Assembly (NCBI GenBank): GCA_027575805.1
Contig: JANBPU010000014.1
Coordinates: 115,723-179,722 of the forward strand
Origin: Mycoemilia scoparia
Taxonomy: Eukaryota > Kickxellomycota > Kickxellomycetes > Kickxellales > Kickxellaceae
Direction of reading: 5' to 3'
Length of the DNA: 64,000 nt
Position 1 is the first letter of the stretch. The number at the start of each line of letters is the position of its first letter. The position numbers and the translations under genes were made by a program. The notes under the pieces were generated by a model. It saw only the letters and a program-made list of their open reading frames with translations. It was not told the origin of the DNA and searched no databases. This document shows positions 21,592 through 33,472 of this stretch, one piece after another.

Positions 21592-23468
21592 TTAAAATTT
21601 CTTATTCCTTGGATTCATCAAATCATAACCACCCTTATCTACATCAACAGCTTCAACGTTCATTGTTTGTTTCGGAGTTGTGTTGCTAGAAGGTTTTGGT
21701 TCGTTTTTTCTAAAGTATACAAACAGTACAAACAACAAACATATCTCGATAAATTGGAAAGCACAGTTTGTAATGTTTCCTTGCTCTGTTAGTATCAAAA
21801 GCAAAATTGCATAATATGTTAGAACAAAACACATATAAAACGTGTTATTCCATAATCATTTTAGTCGTAGAAACTTACTATAATGAGGACTTGTGGAGCT
21901 GGGATACAGATGGGACCCGCAAACTCCAGCTAGACCACCGAATATCGATATTAGTCCACTGCCAATCCGCCGCTTTTTTTCTTCTTTTGTATTTTTAGTC
22001 ATTAAAATCGTAGATCCTGGCATCACAGATGCGATTCCTAGTTGAGCTACACAAAGCATAGCTATTCTTATCCAAAATCCTTCAACGACAACGAATAGTA
22101 CAATATAGGAAACCAAAGCTATCGACGAATATAGGACCAGTATCAATTCTAATTTTATATTCAAACCGATGATGAAAGGGAAGGTCCACTGGCTGAGTAT
22201 TCCACAGATGGCTGGAATTGCTGAGAGTATTTGTATGACTGATGGGGAAAAGTGACTGTTAGTGGTTTCAGCAGAATTGATTATAGAGGGTGTAAAGATA
22301 GCCTGGCTAACACCAGCAATACCAGGGCAAAAGAATAACAACCCATAGATCCAAAGCTTCCAGTCAAATAGAGCTCTCCAAAAAGTGACACATTTTGTTG
22401 AGTTCTTGCCATTATCTTTACCATTTTCCAGTATGCTAAATTTATTGCCTTGTATTTGTCCATCTTTGTCAATCGAATTGTATTCTGTGCTGGGATTCTT
22501 TCCTTTAAAATACAATCCATTAATTGAGTTAATAGAACAATCAGGTAGTATGGTATTATCCAAGATGATGTGCTATTCTTCCTTCTACCTACCACCCAAC
22601 ACGAGATAAATGACCCCAATGAACATAGTGATTATACCCTGTATTAGAAACAGAGAGTGGTTGGGACCGATAGAACCCACACTCACTTTTGACAATGCGG
22701 CACAGAATGGCCCTATGAAAACGCCACTCAGCATTCCAGCCGAATAAAATGCAGTAACCCTTGCTGCCTGATCCTTCTTATCATAGTATAGCGTACATAT
22801 ATGGATGAATCCGGGCACTAATCCAGCTATAAAGAAAGCACACAAACAGTCAGCAACATCAAGTATTACAAAAAGAAATACCTAGATTACCTTCATCAAC
22901 ACTTACCTTGGGCCATTCCCATCAACAAATTAAGAGTCATAAAGGAGGCGAAACTTTTAGAAAATGACATGCCAATAAGACACATGGACCACGAAATTGC
23001 CATTATCGAAATCCACTTGGAAGCACCCAGAACCATCATCATATAGTTTGCAGGTATAGAAAACAAAATATAAGCTATGATATAAATTATTTAAACAAGG
23101 TTCTAGTAGAACTTAGTGCCACCTTTTAACCCAGGAATTGTAATTCTTGATTGATGTAAAGCACTTGGACTTACTAATAAAAAATGCTGACATGACCCAA
23201 TTAAACTGATTTCCATGTAGCGCAACGTCTTTCTCAAAGCTTTTGTTGATTTTGACATATCCTACAATTTTGTTATAAGAGTAATGTTGAGTATTCGTTA
23301 TGTTCCGAAAGAGAGGCTTTATTAGTAACAATAAGTCCAGCAATATTTATTACCTAAAGCATTACGATTGATAATAGCAAATAAATATAACATCGATGTA
23401 GGAAATGTTATCCACAAATCTACACTCCACGGATATGTATTGGCAATATGCAAAAGTCTTTTAAGCAT
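21592..23468 (-). CDS. Allantoate-permease-type MFS transporter (anion:cation symporter family), copy 2
   Basis: Six exons: 21592..21785, 21879..22502, 22593..22826, 22907..23074, 23175..23261 and 23354..23468. Together they give 473 residues in frame. It is paralogous to the gene at 24109-26034: LHGNQFNWVMSAFFI matches LHGEQFNWVVSSMFF, and AGLVPGFIHICTLYY matches AGFVPGFIYYISFWY. The intron 22503-22592 is needed because the unspliced frame has stops; its donor is GTAGGT and its acceptor TTAAAG, so this junction is the least certain. The DAL5/TNA1 family imports organic anions such as allantoate, nicotinate or pantothenate with protons; the substrate here is unknown. The loop after that intron is Asn/Lys-rich and diverged. 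The start at 23468 is the first ATG of the exon. Confidence 0.75.
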
Positions 23469-23625
23469 GTGTTCAAGTCTAAATTATAGATGGTGGCAGT
23501 GAAATGTAATATCAATTTAAAGGATTCTAAATAAATACGGACATAAGGGTGCTATCAAAAGTGGTGATTACAAAAGGCTAATAAAGGAAGCCTGAAATTC
23601 AGTACGCGCACCCTTTAATATACAC

Positions 23626-23660
<35 letters not shown>

Positions 23661-24108
23661 GACACTTTCTTTTGTCACTACACTTTGTACCTGAATTTAA
23701 AAAAATAGTAAAGATAGTTTAGACACGTCAAGAAATTACTACCCTTAGCGAGGATACAAAAGTAACTCCAAATGCGTAAAAACAGTAGTCATTTGAAATG
23801 AAAATCATTCATACAAGAATCACTCGAGTCAAGTCGAAAATCAGCTATAGCTAAAGCTTTTTTCTAGACAGTGCTTTTTAATAAGTCAAATCAGGGTTAA
23901 ATACAATGTTCTAAAGAGCACCGGAAACTACTGAATGCGAATGATAACCATCAAGCCAAAAAATAATGGATAGCACGTTTTGTCCAAGTTAGTCTATATT
24001 TTAGTTAGACAAATTAACGGACGTAAAACGACAACTGTTATTTATTATTAGCTAACAAGAGAAATATCAGGGAATAGACGAAAGCAAATGCAAATTATAT
24101 CAAACGAT
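23469..24108. other. Region between tandem transporters, with (CT)n tract
   Basis: 640 nt holding the promoter of copy 2 and the 3' UTR of copy 1. A long (CT)n tract lies at 23629-23658. No gene seen. Confidence 0.5.
23629..23658. repeat. (CT)n microsatellite
   Basis: An uninterrupted run of about 15 CT units lies about 160 nt upstream of the copy 2 transporter start. Confidence 0.9.
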
Positions 24109-26034
24109 TTAGAACGTGTATCTGTGAGACTGGAGTTTGTCACCCATGAGCTCAACTTCAGTATCTCCATCATCCAAATCAACGTCGCCTCCAGGTGTTT
24201 GACCACCGTCGGAGTTGTGGTTTCTGCCAAATTCAAGCTTATCTCTGCGTCTGTTTTCAAAAAAGAAAAATGCAGCGAGACTCAGAGTCAACAAGAACGA
24301 GATACCAAAAAGGACGGCGATAATTCTATGTCCATGGCGGTAGTAGGGCTTGTCCATCTCACGGTACAGGTGAGAACCGATAAGACCGCCAATACCACCA
24401 AGCATGATGGTCAACCCGGATCCAACAGCACGCTGGGTAACGCCGACAGTGTTGTTCAGCATCCACAGACTGACATATGGCATGATGGGCGAAGTACCAA
24501 AGTTGGCAAGACACAGGAAAGCCATTCTGAGTTTGTTTCCGGTAGTGGTGGCGAGGACGATGTAGCAAGCGCAAGTAAAGAGGGCCTGGATCATGATCAA
24601 AACACTGAGACGAGGAAAGATTCTAGGAATGAACATAGACAACAGCTGGCTGACAAAACCACAGGTGGAGGGCAAAGAGCTCATAATCTGGGCCTTGGTG
24701 CTAGTGTATCCCATAGAGGCAATAAGAGTGGGACCAAAGATAGCCTGGGTGATACCAGCAGTTGAAGAGATCCAGAAAATAATACCGTAGGCCCACAGCT
24801 TCCAGTCCAACAAGAACTTGGGCACCTGGGAGAGGATGACATGGCGGCCGCCGCTCAAAGCCTGTTCTCTCTTGAGAAGCTTGACGGCAGTCTCTTTTTC
24901 CTCCTTGGTAAGGAACCTGGCGCTCTCAGGGTAGTTGGACAGCAAGAAAATGGACACGATGCCAAGGAACACGGTGACACCGCCCTCAACAAGGAAAATG
25001 TACTGGTACTCCTTCAGCTTGCCATTGATGTTGGTCAGAGCGGCAGCCAATGGGCCTGCAAAGATACCAGCAAACGTACCAGCCGAGAAGAAGAGAGATA
25101 GACGAGGGCCCTGCTGTCTCTTTGTGTACCAGAAAGAGATGTAGTAGATGAATCCTGGAACGAAGCCAGCTATAAATGGAAATATCAAATGGAAATGTTA
25201 GAATATTGCTTGCTCTTTTGGCGCTTCGAATAGAGGGCCCGATGAGGCGATAACGTGGCAAAGCCCTCCAGATGTTGCTGCTGTTTTGAATGATAACATA
25301 TCTGCAAGGAAAGCATATGCGCGTGTTCCAGCCTGACTAGAGGATGGTCAGTATATCTCTGATGCCGAACTTTTGTAGGTGATCTGCATACTTGGATGCA
25401 TACCATGCATATCCAAATACTATGTCACAGCCAATATCAAAGCATACAAGACTGGTGTAAAGGGCAATCACAGCTACTGCTGCCGCGCTCTTGTCTTCCA
25501 CTATCGCCTCCATTATCAATTATTATCTGGAGATAAACGCTCGCTATACTTGCCTTCAAAAGCACCAAGAATAAGTCTGAGTATAATCAAAGAGGCATAG
25601 CTCTTGCCAGCCGCCAAGCACATGCAAACTCCACCCCAGGCGATGATGATGATGGGGAACCATACTCTAGGGTGAACCTTCTTGAGCATGATGTTTGCGG
25701 GGATTTCGCAGAAGATGTATGTGAAGAACATCGATGAGACGACCCAGTTGAACTGCTCGCCATGGAGGCCCAAATCCTTGTCGAGTCCAGCGACCTTGGC
25801 ATTACCAATGTTGTTGCGATCCATGACTGAGAAGATATAGAGAACAATGAACAGAGGCAGAATGTTTGCATCGACCTTCCAAATATAAGACGAAAAGTAC
25901 TCGCGAATGACAGTTGGGATGGTCCTGCGCGAGGTCGAGACGGGCTTGTCGAAGTCGTCGATCAGCTGCTGGTCAATGGACCCTGGGCTCAATGGGTTTC
26001 CCGGCTCAGGGGTCTGGGACGATGCCTTGTTCAT
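24109..26034 (-). CDS. Allantoate-permease-type MFS transporter (anion:cation symporter family), copy 1
   Basis: Two exons, 24109..25169 and 25554..26034, give 513 residues. Family blocks are clear: FIVLYIFSVMDRNNIGNAK in helix one, LHGEQFNWVVSSMFFTYIF, LGAFEAGFVPGF across the splice junction, and NYPESARFLTKEEK in the central loop. The donor is GC rather than GT (AG|GCAAGT at 25553). It is the only choice that restores FEAGFVPGF in frame. About 12 helices are expected, with an acidic tail (DVDLDDGDTEVE). The coding sequence is more GC-rich and codon-biased than its tandem neighbour, suggesting higher expression. The substrate is unknown; family members take up allantoate, nicotinate or vitamins. 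Confidence 0.87.
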
Positions 26035-27282
26035 TGTCGAAGACAGAGAAAAGTCCTGGACGATCAGACCAGAAAAAACTCAAATAAATCAAAAAGGGGG
26101 AGAACAAATAAGCCAGAAACAAAGACGGCGATTGGAGAATAATGAAACCTTAAGTGAATGAGACTCGTGGTAAGTTGGTTAGCTGATAGCTTGGAGGGTA
26201 CCAGGTAGTAAGATTCAAAAGCGATGAAGGTGGGAAAGAATTCTTGAGTGGCTTGCTGTCTGATTCAAATTGCAGTAGACTTTTTGTACCTATTTTATAT
26301 CTTTTGAGAATGGACCAGTCTGTGTGATCTGGTGGGTGGTCATGGACACACTCTCATAAAAAGTCCTCCAATTGCAAAATTATAGACATTCAAGCACACC
26401 CTTTGCTTGTTTACCTATCAGCCATGGTCATTGTTTTTTGGATCTTGCCTCATTTCTCTGTAAACTATGCACAATTCTTATCTAACCCCCAATCCACTGT
26501 GGAGTGTCTCCAATAGAAAATATGGGTAACCCCAGTGCACAAAGATGTGATCTTGCTAGCTAACAAACATTTTTTGCGCTAAAGGCAATTCACGTTTTTC
26601 CCTGCATATGGGCGATTAAATTTTTCTTCTCCAATGACCGGTTACTGTTCAAGTTTTTTAGTGCCTAAAAGGCTCTGCTGATGTTATCAGCTACAAAATC
26701 CATTTGCTATCAGTCTTCCTCTTCTCGGCCCGTCCACCATACACTGTGGATGTTCTGTTATTTTGCTGCTTTGTTTTTTGACTCACTTGTGTATCTAACC
26801 ACTCGCCAACCTGCTCCTTGGCCTTGAGTTCACCGAAGCTAACGACCAGTCATAACTACCGCCCCTGCAACCCATACAATATTTTCGCCATTTTTTGTGC
26901 CAATCCTGACCTTTATCAGAGACTTTACTAGCCTAAACACTGCCCCCAACAATCCAGATCCCGTTCTTGGGCTCTGAACTGTTGGTCGTCACGTTTAAAT
27001 ACCCGCCATGCGTGTTTATCCAAATGCATCATATCGTTAACACTAATATTTATCTTATCACATTTTTGAATACACTAATGACAATTGAAAAATAATCCTA
27101 TGGCGGTAAAAATATAAATATATATAGAAATATATCTTGATTGTAAGATGCTGTGTGCTATGAATAAAGAAAACAAATCTCCCCGATGCTGTACAACTAT
27201 TGTATTTGACCAATGTTGGGATGATGATGCTACGGCCACTTGGACTGAATGGGTCAAATATATGACTCTCTCTCATTCTCCA
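26035..27282. other. 1.25 kb intergenic region
   Basis: The promoter of transporter copy 1 and the 3' region of the RIM101 gene. No coding frame, repeat or RNA gene recognised. Confidence 0.45.
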
Positions 27283-30200
27283 TTATGACACACTGCTCCC
27301 GATTATGCTGAGTCTTGAGAGTCGATCTAATAGATCTTGTTCACTAATCGACCCTTTCTTGGTTTGTGGTGGCACTTGCTCTTCGCCCAGAATTCCCACA
27401 TTTGGTTTCGCTATAACCGGTTCGGAGGCTGCTTCCTCTTGGCCTAACTCTGTCCTATATGTGTGACTGCCTTTTGTGGTTTCCGTATGGGTTGTGGCTT
27501 TTCCACTTTTAATGGACTGTACATATAATTGATTTATGCGGTTAAGCATGCCAGCAATCTTTCTCAGTGTATCTTCGTCTTGTCCGTTATCGCTGTTGTC
27601 GTTATCAGTAGACTCTGTGACTGCTGATTTGGGTGTGTTTCTTAAGCGATGCAAGTATGACAAGGGTTGGGGGGATTTGTTTTGACCCTTCACTGTTTCC
27701 TGTATCGTTGTTTTTGTTGCTGCTGCCACTTCAGCTTTTACCGACCCAGAAGCTACACCATAAGCTGCGGCCCTAACAGTACCAACCGAACGTACATCTG
27801 GGTTTGTTACTGAGTATGGGCGCTCTTCAACCTCATCCAAGTCTGCAAAGAGCTCATCAACGTTCCTAGATGTCGATCCGATAGCCTCGGAAGTATAGCC
27901 GTCCGTGTAAGCCGGTGATGCCAGTAATCCTGGGTTAGGAGTTCCCAAAATCTTGGCCTTTCTTAAGTCTGGTGTGGCAGGTGTTTCAGGCCTTTCCTCC
28001 CTTGCGTCGGTATCAGAATCACCGGGGTTAAGGATATCCTTGAGTTTGAGTCCCCTCTTATCAGCTGTAGAATCTTCCTCCACCGAGTCGGGAACAGCTT
28101 GACATTGAAGTCCCATCTGACGTGCCTGCATTAGAGAGGCAAGTGCATGATTTGCTGCTGTCTGGTTCATAGTTGCTGGCACTCCTGGTCCATAGAGCTG
28201 CTGACGCATAATGTTTGCCTTTGCGGCCATTGATCCAATTCCTGCCATCTTGTCGTTATACTGTGGAATCATAGGAACAACAGACTGTAATGGCTGTGGC
28301 TGTATCTGACTTGTAGATGTAACATTCGAAGCAGGAATACTTGGTACAGTTGGGTATATCATAGTCTGCGATGTACTCGTTGAATATGCAGGGGCATTGC
28401 TGGTTATAATTTGTGGAGCACTATGCATACGCGAATGTGGTTTGGCAATAGGTCTATATTGTGGAACTTGAACCTGAGCAGCCACTGGTTGTACTGGAAC
28501 CGTATTCATAGCAGCAGTAGAAACACCTGGTTGATTGTTCATTGTGACAGGAGTAGTGGTAGTGGCCATTGGAGCAGGTTGGCTAATGGCATTAAGCTGT
28601 TGAAGGAGGTTCTGGTAAACCTTCGCATCAGCACCAGCATAGGCATTGTCAGTGGGTTTTGCGGTGATGCCAATGCTACCAAAGTTGCCATTAGTGGTTA
28701 CAGGAAGACTTAGAGAAGGAGTACATTGATAGCCATTCTCAGAATTAGATTTGATGACCAAGTCGTCAGCAAATAATGGAGACGAATTTGCATAATCGGT
28801 ATACACAGAAGGCTGGGGAGAAGGCAGCTTATTGCTCAGCATGTTATTACCAGTCGCTTGAGTAGGTTCAACAGATCCAGAAATATGCATGAGAGGTGCT
28901 GCAGTGCTTTCAGCAGAGTTGAGCTGACCAGATACAACCTGCTGCAGTATGGCCATGTCCAAACCGAAAGGGGATGTGGTGTTTGAGTTTGAAGCGGAAG
29001 AATCGGGGGAGCTCTTTGGAGGTGTAGCAGGATAAGTCATCGTAGGCTTCATATGTATTTGAGCGCCTGTGAGTTGTGGATAAAGCTCCATAATCGACTT
29101 GTTGAACTGGGCAATACTTTCACTACTCTGCAGTGAAGATGGAAGTGCATCAAGATCATTGAAGCTTTCGTTGGGGCAGAGCTGGAGAACACGATTAATA
29201 TTTAGTTGTGCTACAAAATAATGATGATGAATACATTGATGTTAATAAACCACACATAAGTAAGTTTGACATTTCAGAAAATATACAGAATAAATTCCTG
29301 CTAGCCAATAAATCTACATTTCATGTGATTGTGGAGCACACATATAAATGAGTGGATGATTACACGATATAAAGGAAAAGATGGCATAGGTTTGTAGAAC
29401 TCAATAAATCTTTGTGTGAAGGGGCAATATAGAATGGCAGGATATATGTATGAGTGCGTATGTTCGCGTGCTGGGTAAGGGGTGATATATGGAGAAATAG
29501 TAGGGCTAGAAGGTGTAGTAGAATTATTCTATAATTATATATATACATAAGGTGAGCAATACATACCTGAAGCATGTGCAGATTCATTTCCAGATTCCTG
29601 CCTCTGGGCTTTGTTGATAGTGTTGTATACTTGCTCAACGGCTTCAAGACTTCTCTTTCCTAGATTCTGGGCCTGAGCAGCATTATTGTATGCATCCGGT
29701 ACATACCCTGGGACAGCGCCAGGCACACTAAGTGGATATTGCGGCACTCCAACATGGTAGTCTAAATGTAATAGTTGATGTGCTATGAGTAAGATATCTT
29801 GGTACAAATCTGTCTATATAAAATGCACTGATGTACTTACCAGAAGGAACACGACCATCAGAGTCACATTGGCTGTTCTCTGGAGATGGTGGGAACACAT
29901 GGTTATTATATGGGGACGACTTTGCTGGATACTGAGGGGGATAGTAGCTAGCACCTACACCAGGTTGATAAATCATGACAGGGACCTGCATTGAAGCATG
30001 GTGTTGCTGATGTTGGTGCTTGAGCTGGTCATCCATAGACAAACTGTGGGTCTTTTCGTGCTTCTTGAGGTCCTGGGGGCGCTTGAATGTCTTGTCACAC
30101 AGCAAGCATTTGTGGGGTTTGAGCGGAATGTGGACTCTGAGGTGCGAAGTTATATGGTCACGCTTGGTGGTTTTTGTAGAACAGCCGTCCCAATGACAAT

Positions 30201-30333
30201 CAAGGCACAAATTTCCTGTGGCCTTTCGACCAATGTGGGTTTGAGTCAAATGGGCATATAGAGTGTCAGGGTCGGTGAAGGGCTCAGCCTTGCATCCTTT
30301 CCATTTACAAATGAGCAAATCTTCGGTGCCCAT
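27283..30333 (-). CDS. RIM101: pH-response transcription factor PacC/RIM101
   Basis: Three exons: 27283..29210, 29567..29761 and 29841..30333, giving 871 residues. Three C2H2 fingers lie at residues 9-33, 43-68 and 76-96, with the diagnostic PacC sequences [20 protein letters not shown] and [20 protein letters not shown]. The rest is Gln/Pro/Ser/Thr-rich and disordered. A YPQL tetrapeptide near residue 273 fits the YPx[L/I] motif by which PalA/Rim20 recruits PacC for proteolytic activation. The factor activates alkaline genes and represses acid genes after cleavage. The start at 30333 places the first finger at residue 9, unusually close to the N-terminus. Several copies of its own core site occur upstream. 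Confidence 0.93.
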
Positions 30334-32337
30334 TTCGCGAAGGTTGATAAATATGTGCTAAGCTATTAACAAGAAAGGTAATAAACGCTAAAATGTGAAA
30401 ATAGGAGCAAGAAACCTGAATAGTCACTGGCATTTGACAAAGTAAGCACTGATTACATAGGACAGCTATCAAGATAATGGCGCTGAGAGGAAAGCACTGC
30501 CAAGAAAGGCAGGAAAGAATACTGTGGGCTTGGCGGAGCACCCACAGCCAATCGACACAGCCAACCCACACTTGTCGTCAATCATCGCATTCAGCCTGTT
30601 CAGTGCTGCGCATAAACATCAGACAAATCGCCATAGTAGACCCAAACTATGTTGTTTGCTTGGTACATGGCTGTGATAGGAAACTCGCTAATACACAACA
30701 TCCAGTGTGTTTATACTATCACAAACACCCAGTTTTTGGAAACACCAAGCTGCCAATGTTTAGGCTAGTTTTGAAAGCCATCCCTTTCAGATTTATATAA
30801 ACACCTTTAATATATTCGACTTAATCGATAAAGGTCATGACTTGGCTAGGTTTATGTCCTAGCCCATACTATACAATTCTAGAAATTATTTGAAAAAAGC
30901 ATTAGCATGGTATAATAGCATTAGTTTCGCTATCAATTTCAATTTTGCAAGTTTTGGCAGTGCTCTGTAACCTAGAATTGTGGTCTGAATTCAAGTATGG
31001 TTTTATATTCCAGAGCTTTTACATTAACGTGGCTCTATAGGACAGCAGCACAAGTACATTTGGTCACCTGAACAATATGTGGGAGTATATGCGTGTATGA
31101 TGAGATTTTGCTAGTGATCAAATATATAGTAGGCAAACATGGGTTCTCAAATTTTGGCCCAATCATCAGCCATTTGCTATGCAATTCCTGAGGGCTATTT
31201 TGCATAAGGCCTTGTGAGCTCTGATTATATGACTGCTAGAGCTCAACATCCAGCCCGTATGTCTCAACCTCCTCAAAATCTACCGACACAGAAATTTCTC
31301 GGGCCTCTCGCATTAATTTATACCCTGGGAACCGTGTGCTTGCCAAGAAGAAAGGCATTTAAACAATCAATCAGCTTTTCGGCATGTCCCATCTATGGTT
31401 ATTCCTAGACTACCAAACTTTTCTGATTTTTACTTCTCTGTGGAATGTTTGGACACAAGAGTGCGGTATTTTTAGAATATTGCCAAGAACTCCGCAGATG
31501 ATCTATTAATTAATCAAGACTCATAGAAAAGCAAGATGTCTATAAATCTATAAACTATGTTTGCTTGGTAGGGTCAAAAACACAAGTATAATTGGCGCTT
31601 TTCAAGCATGCAGTTATGTGTGCTGGTGATAATTAGAGTCAGGCAAATTTATTAATAATAAAGCGAAAAATGAGAAAAGTTCATATGCTGTAGGCGATCA
31701 AGATCATTTACAGCCTTGTGTTAGAATCAGAGCCTATGAGCTTCGACAGTCTATCAAAATCAATACATACGATATGATGTTAGAAACATGAATAAATGAT
31801 ATATAGGCTAGACATAACAAGTATGTAGTCACAGAAAGTTCAGGAGCACCTGCGTATATTGGTGCTCAGCAAAAGGCATCCTCATCAATTTATAGGACTG
31901 GTGCCAGCTTGTGTATCATCATTAAAAATCTGTGAACAACAGCGTTCAAAAGGTCTATGAAAACTTACTTTATAAATAGAAATAAGTAAGACGCTCATGA
32001 AGAGTATAAAAGAGTAATAATAAATAGAAAGACAAGGAAGAGACTGCTGTGATGTCTGATGGTATATTTATACTCCATTCAAGCTTATATCAACGGTTTC
32101 TATGTCAAACAAAAATTTTATGCCTCGGTTTTTGAGTACATGGGTCTTGATAAAATGTTGATCAGATTTATAATCAAGACGGACTTGGTGTGTGTGTTGA
32201 CCCAGCTTTGTAAACATTGTTAGGTTAGGTTTTGATATTTCTATATCTGTCAGTTACGCGTGCAGTTGTGGGCCAACTTGCATTCCTTTCATGCTATTGT
32301 GTTTGCAAATACCTCATTCGATATAATATTTATTGAG
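30334..32337. other. 2 kb divergent regulatory region between RIM101 and RPB4
   Basis: No gene is recognised. The RIM101-proximal half carries five GCCAAG hexamers (both strands). The RPB4-proximal half is AT-rich without evident features. A 64-codon frame at 31214-31408 looks like chance. Confidence 0.5.
30499..31487. promoter_or_regulatory. Cluster of PacC/Rim101 core sites upstream of RIM101
   Basis: GCCAAG occurs at 30499-30504, 31342-31347 and 31482-31487, and on the other strand at 30529-30534 and 30841-30846. The three plus-strand copies all read TGCCAAGAA. The known sites are GCCARG (Aspergillus PacC) and TGCCAAG (yeast Rim101). One copy in each direction or fewer would be expected by chance in this length. 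The nearest is about 165 nt from the start codon. Autoregulation is the natural reading, by inference. Confidence 0.6.
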
Positions 32338-33287
32338 ATGTCGAGTTTTATGCCTCCCGGCACTCTTGCCGAGGAAGAGAACGCATCCAAATTACAGCTT
32401 GGTCCTGGTAAGCAAGCAATTTAATGGAATACTTGCATCATAAAAAGACCATTAATGGGAATTTCGTGGTTGAAATAATACTAGTGTATTATAAAGCTTA
32501 ACAATATGAACATTTCAAACCTATATACTTTTTATCTAGATTTTAACAATGAAGAGTGCCTTTTGATTTCAGAGCTCAAGATATTGCTAGAGGCACAGAT
32601 AGAATCCAAAACCAGGGAGGAAAGTCGGATGAACCCGTAAGCAATAGGATATATATATACAATGATAGTTTTGTATCAAGTATAGATTGGATTATGTGCT
32701 TAATTGCCTGTAAATATTGTGATGTATTGTTAACGCAATAGTGTATATCAAAAGACATTGAGCTATGTACAGCAGTTCAGTCGCTTTACAAATACTGACA
32801 CAATTCGTGAAATTAGAAAGTAAGCTAGCATCAACCATATGGATCATAATTTTTCAAGGGTGAATGTTTACTAGTAAAACTGGGCATACATTTGGCTGGG
32901 ATTGCCCCTATAATCGCTGGTCACCAAAAATTATTGTCCATATATCCAAAAGTATAACTGATTCAATGTCTTTGTGAGGCACATTATTTACAAATGTTTA
33001 TCATTGAATGTAACTACTAGCTTATACCAAAAGGACAATCTTGCCAATTTCGAGATCGCCCAACTTTGTAACCTGTGCTGCAGTGACCCCGAAGAGGCCA
33101 AAGCACTAATTCCAAGGTAAATATAACTACAAATCCAAAGAACACATAGTTATAGTATCAATAATAACAATTTGTTAATTCTGCTTCCTAACACGTATAT
33201 GTATATAGTCTGGCAACAAAGATCTCTGATGAGGATCTGGACTATCTCCTCAAGCAGATGGACAACCTCAAGAAATTCCAGAGCTAA
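32338..33287 (+). CDS. RPB4: RNA polymerase II subunit RPB4
   Basis: Five exons: 32338..32407, 32540..32636, 32742..32819, 33021..33116 and 33209..33287, giving 139 residues in frame. The family landmarks appear in order: FNNEECLLISELKILLEAQ, then VYQKTLSYVQQFSRFTN, then ANFEIAQLCNLC, then EEAKALIPSL, then ISDEDLDYLLKQM. RPB4 pairs with RPB7 as the stalk of RNA polymerase II and links transcription with mRNA export and decay. The length equals that of the animal protein (about 140 residues) and lacks the long linker of the yeast one. Intron 3 contains a repeat element (32836-32945). It converges with TIM9. Confidence 0.95.
32836..32945 (-). repeat. MITE-like repeat family 1, copy C, in RPB4 intron 3
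   Basis: This about 110-bp element has imperfect terminal inverted repeats: 32837-32854 reads ATATGGATCATAATTTTT, and the complement of 32926-32945 reads ATATATGGACAATAATTTTT. Its reverse strand carries the core GGTGACCAGCGATTATAGGG and CAATCCCAGCCAAAT shared with copies A and B. It lies wholly inside an intron. It has no coding capacity, as expected of a miniature inverted-repeat element. Confidence 0.7.
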
Positions 33288-33472
33288 TTTTCGGTTTACC
33301 ATTTTTGAAATTTGTATCATCCACATTTGTTTACTTGTATAAAAAGAAGACTTTTGTAAACGCCTTAACGATGATAATGATGTTTTAAAGTTGTAGTGGA
33401 TTAATAACTCCATGTTTACACAGCAGTTTGTTGTTGTACGAAAACAATCTATAATTTAAGCTATTTTGGAAT

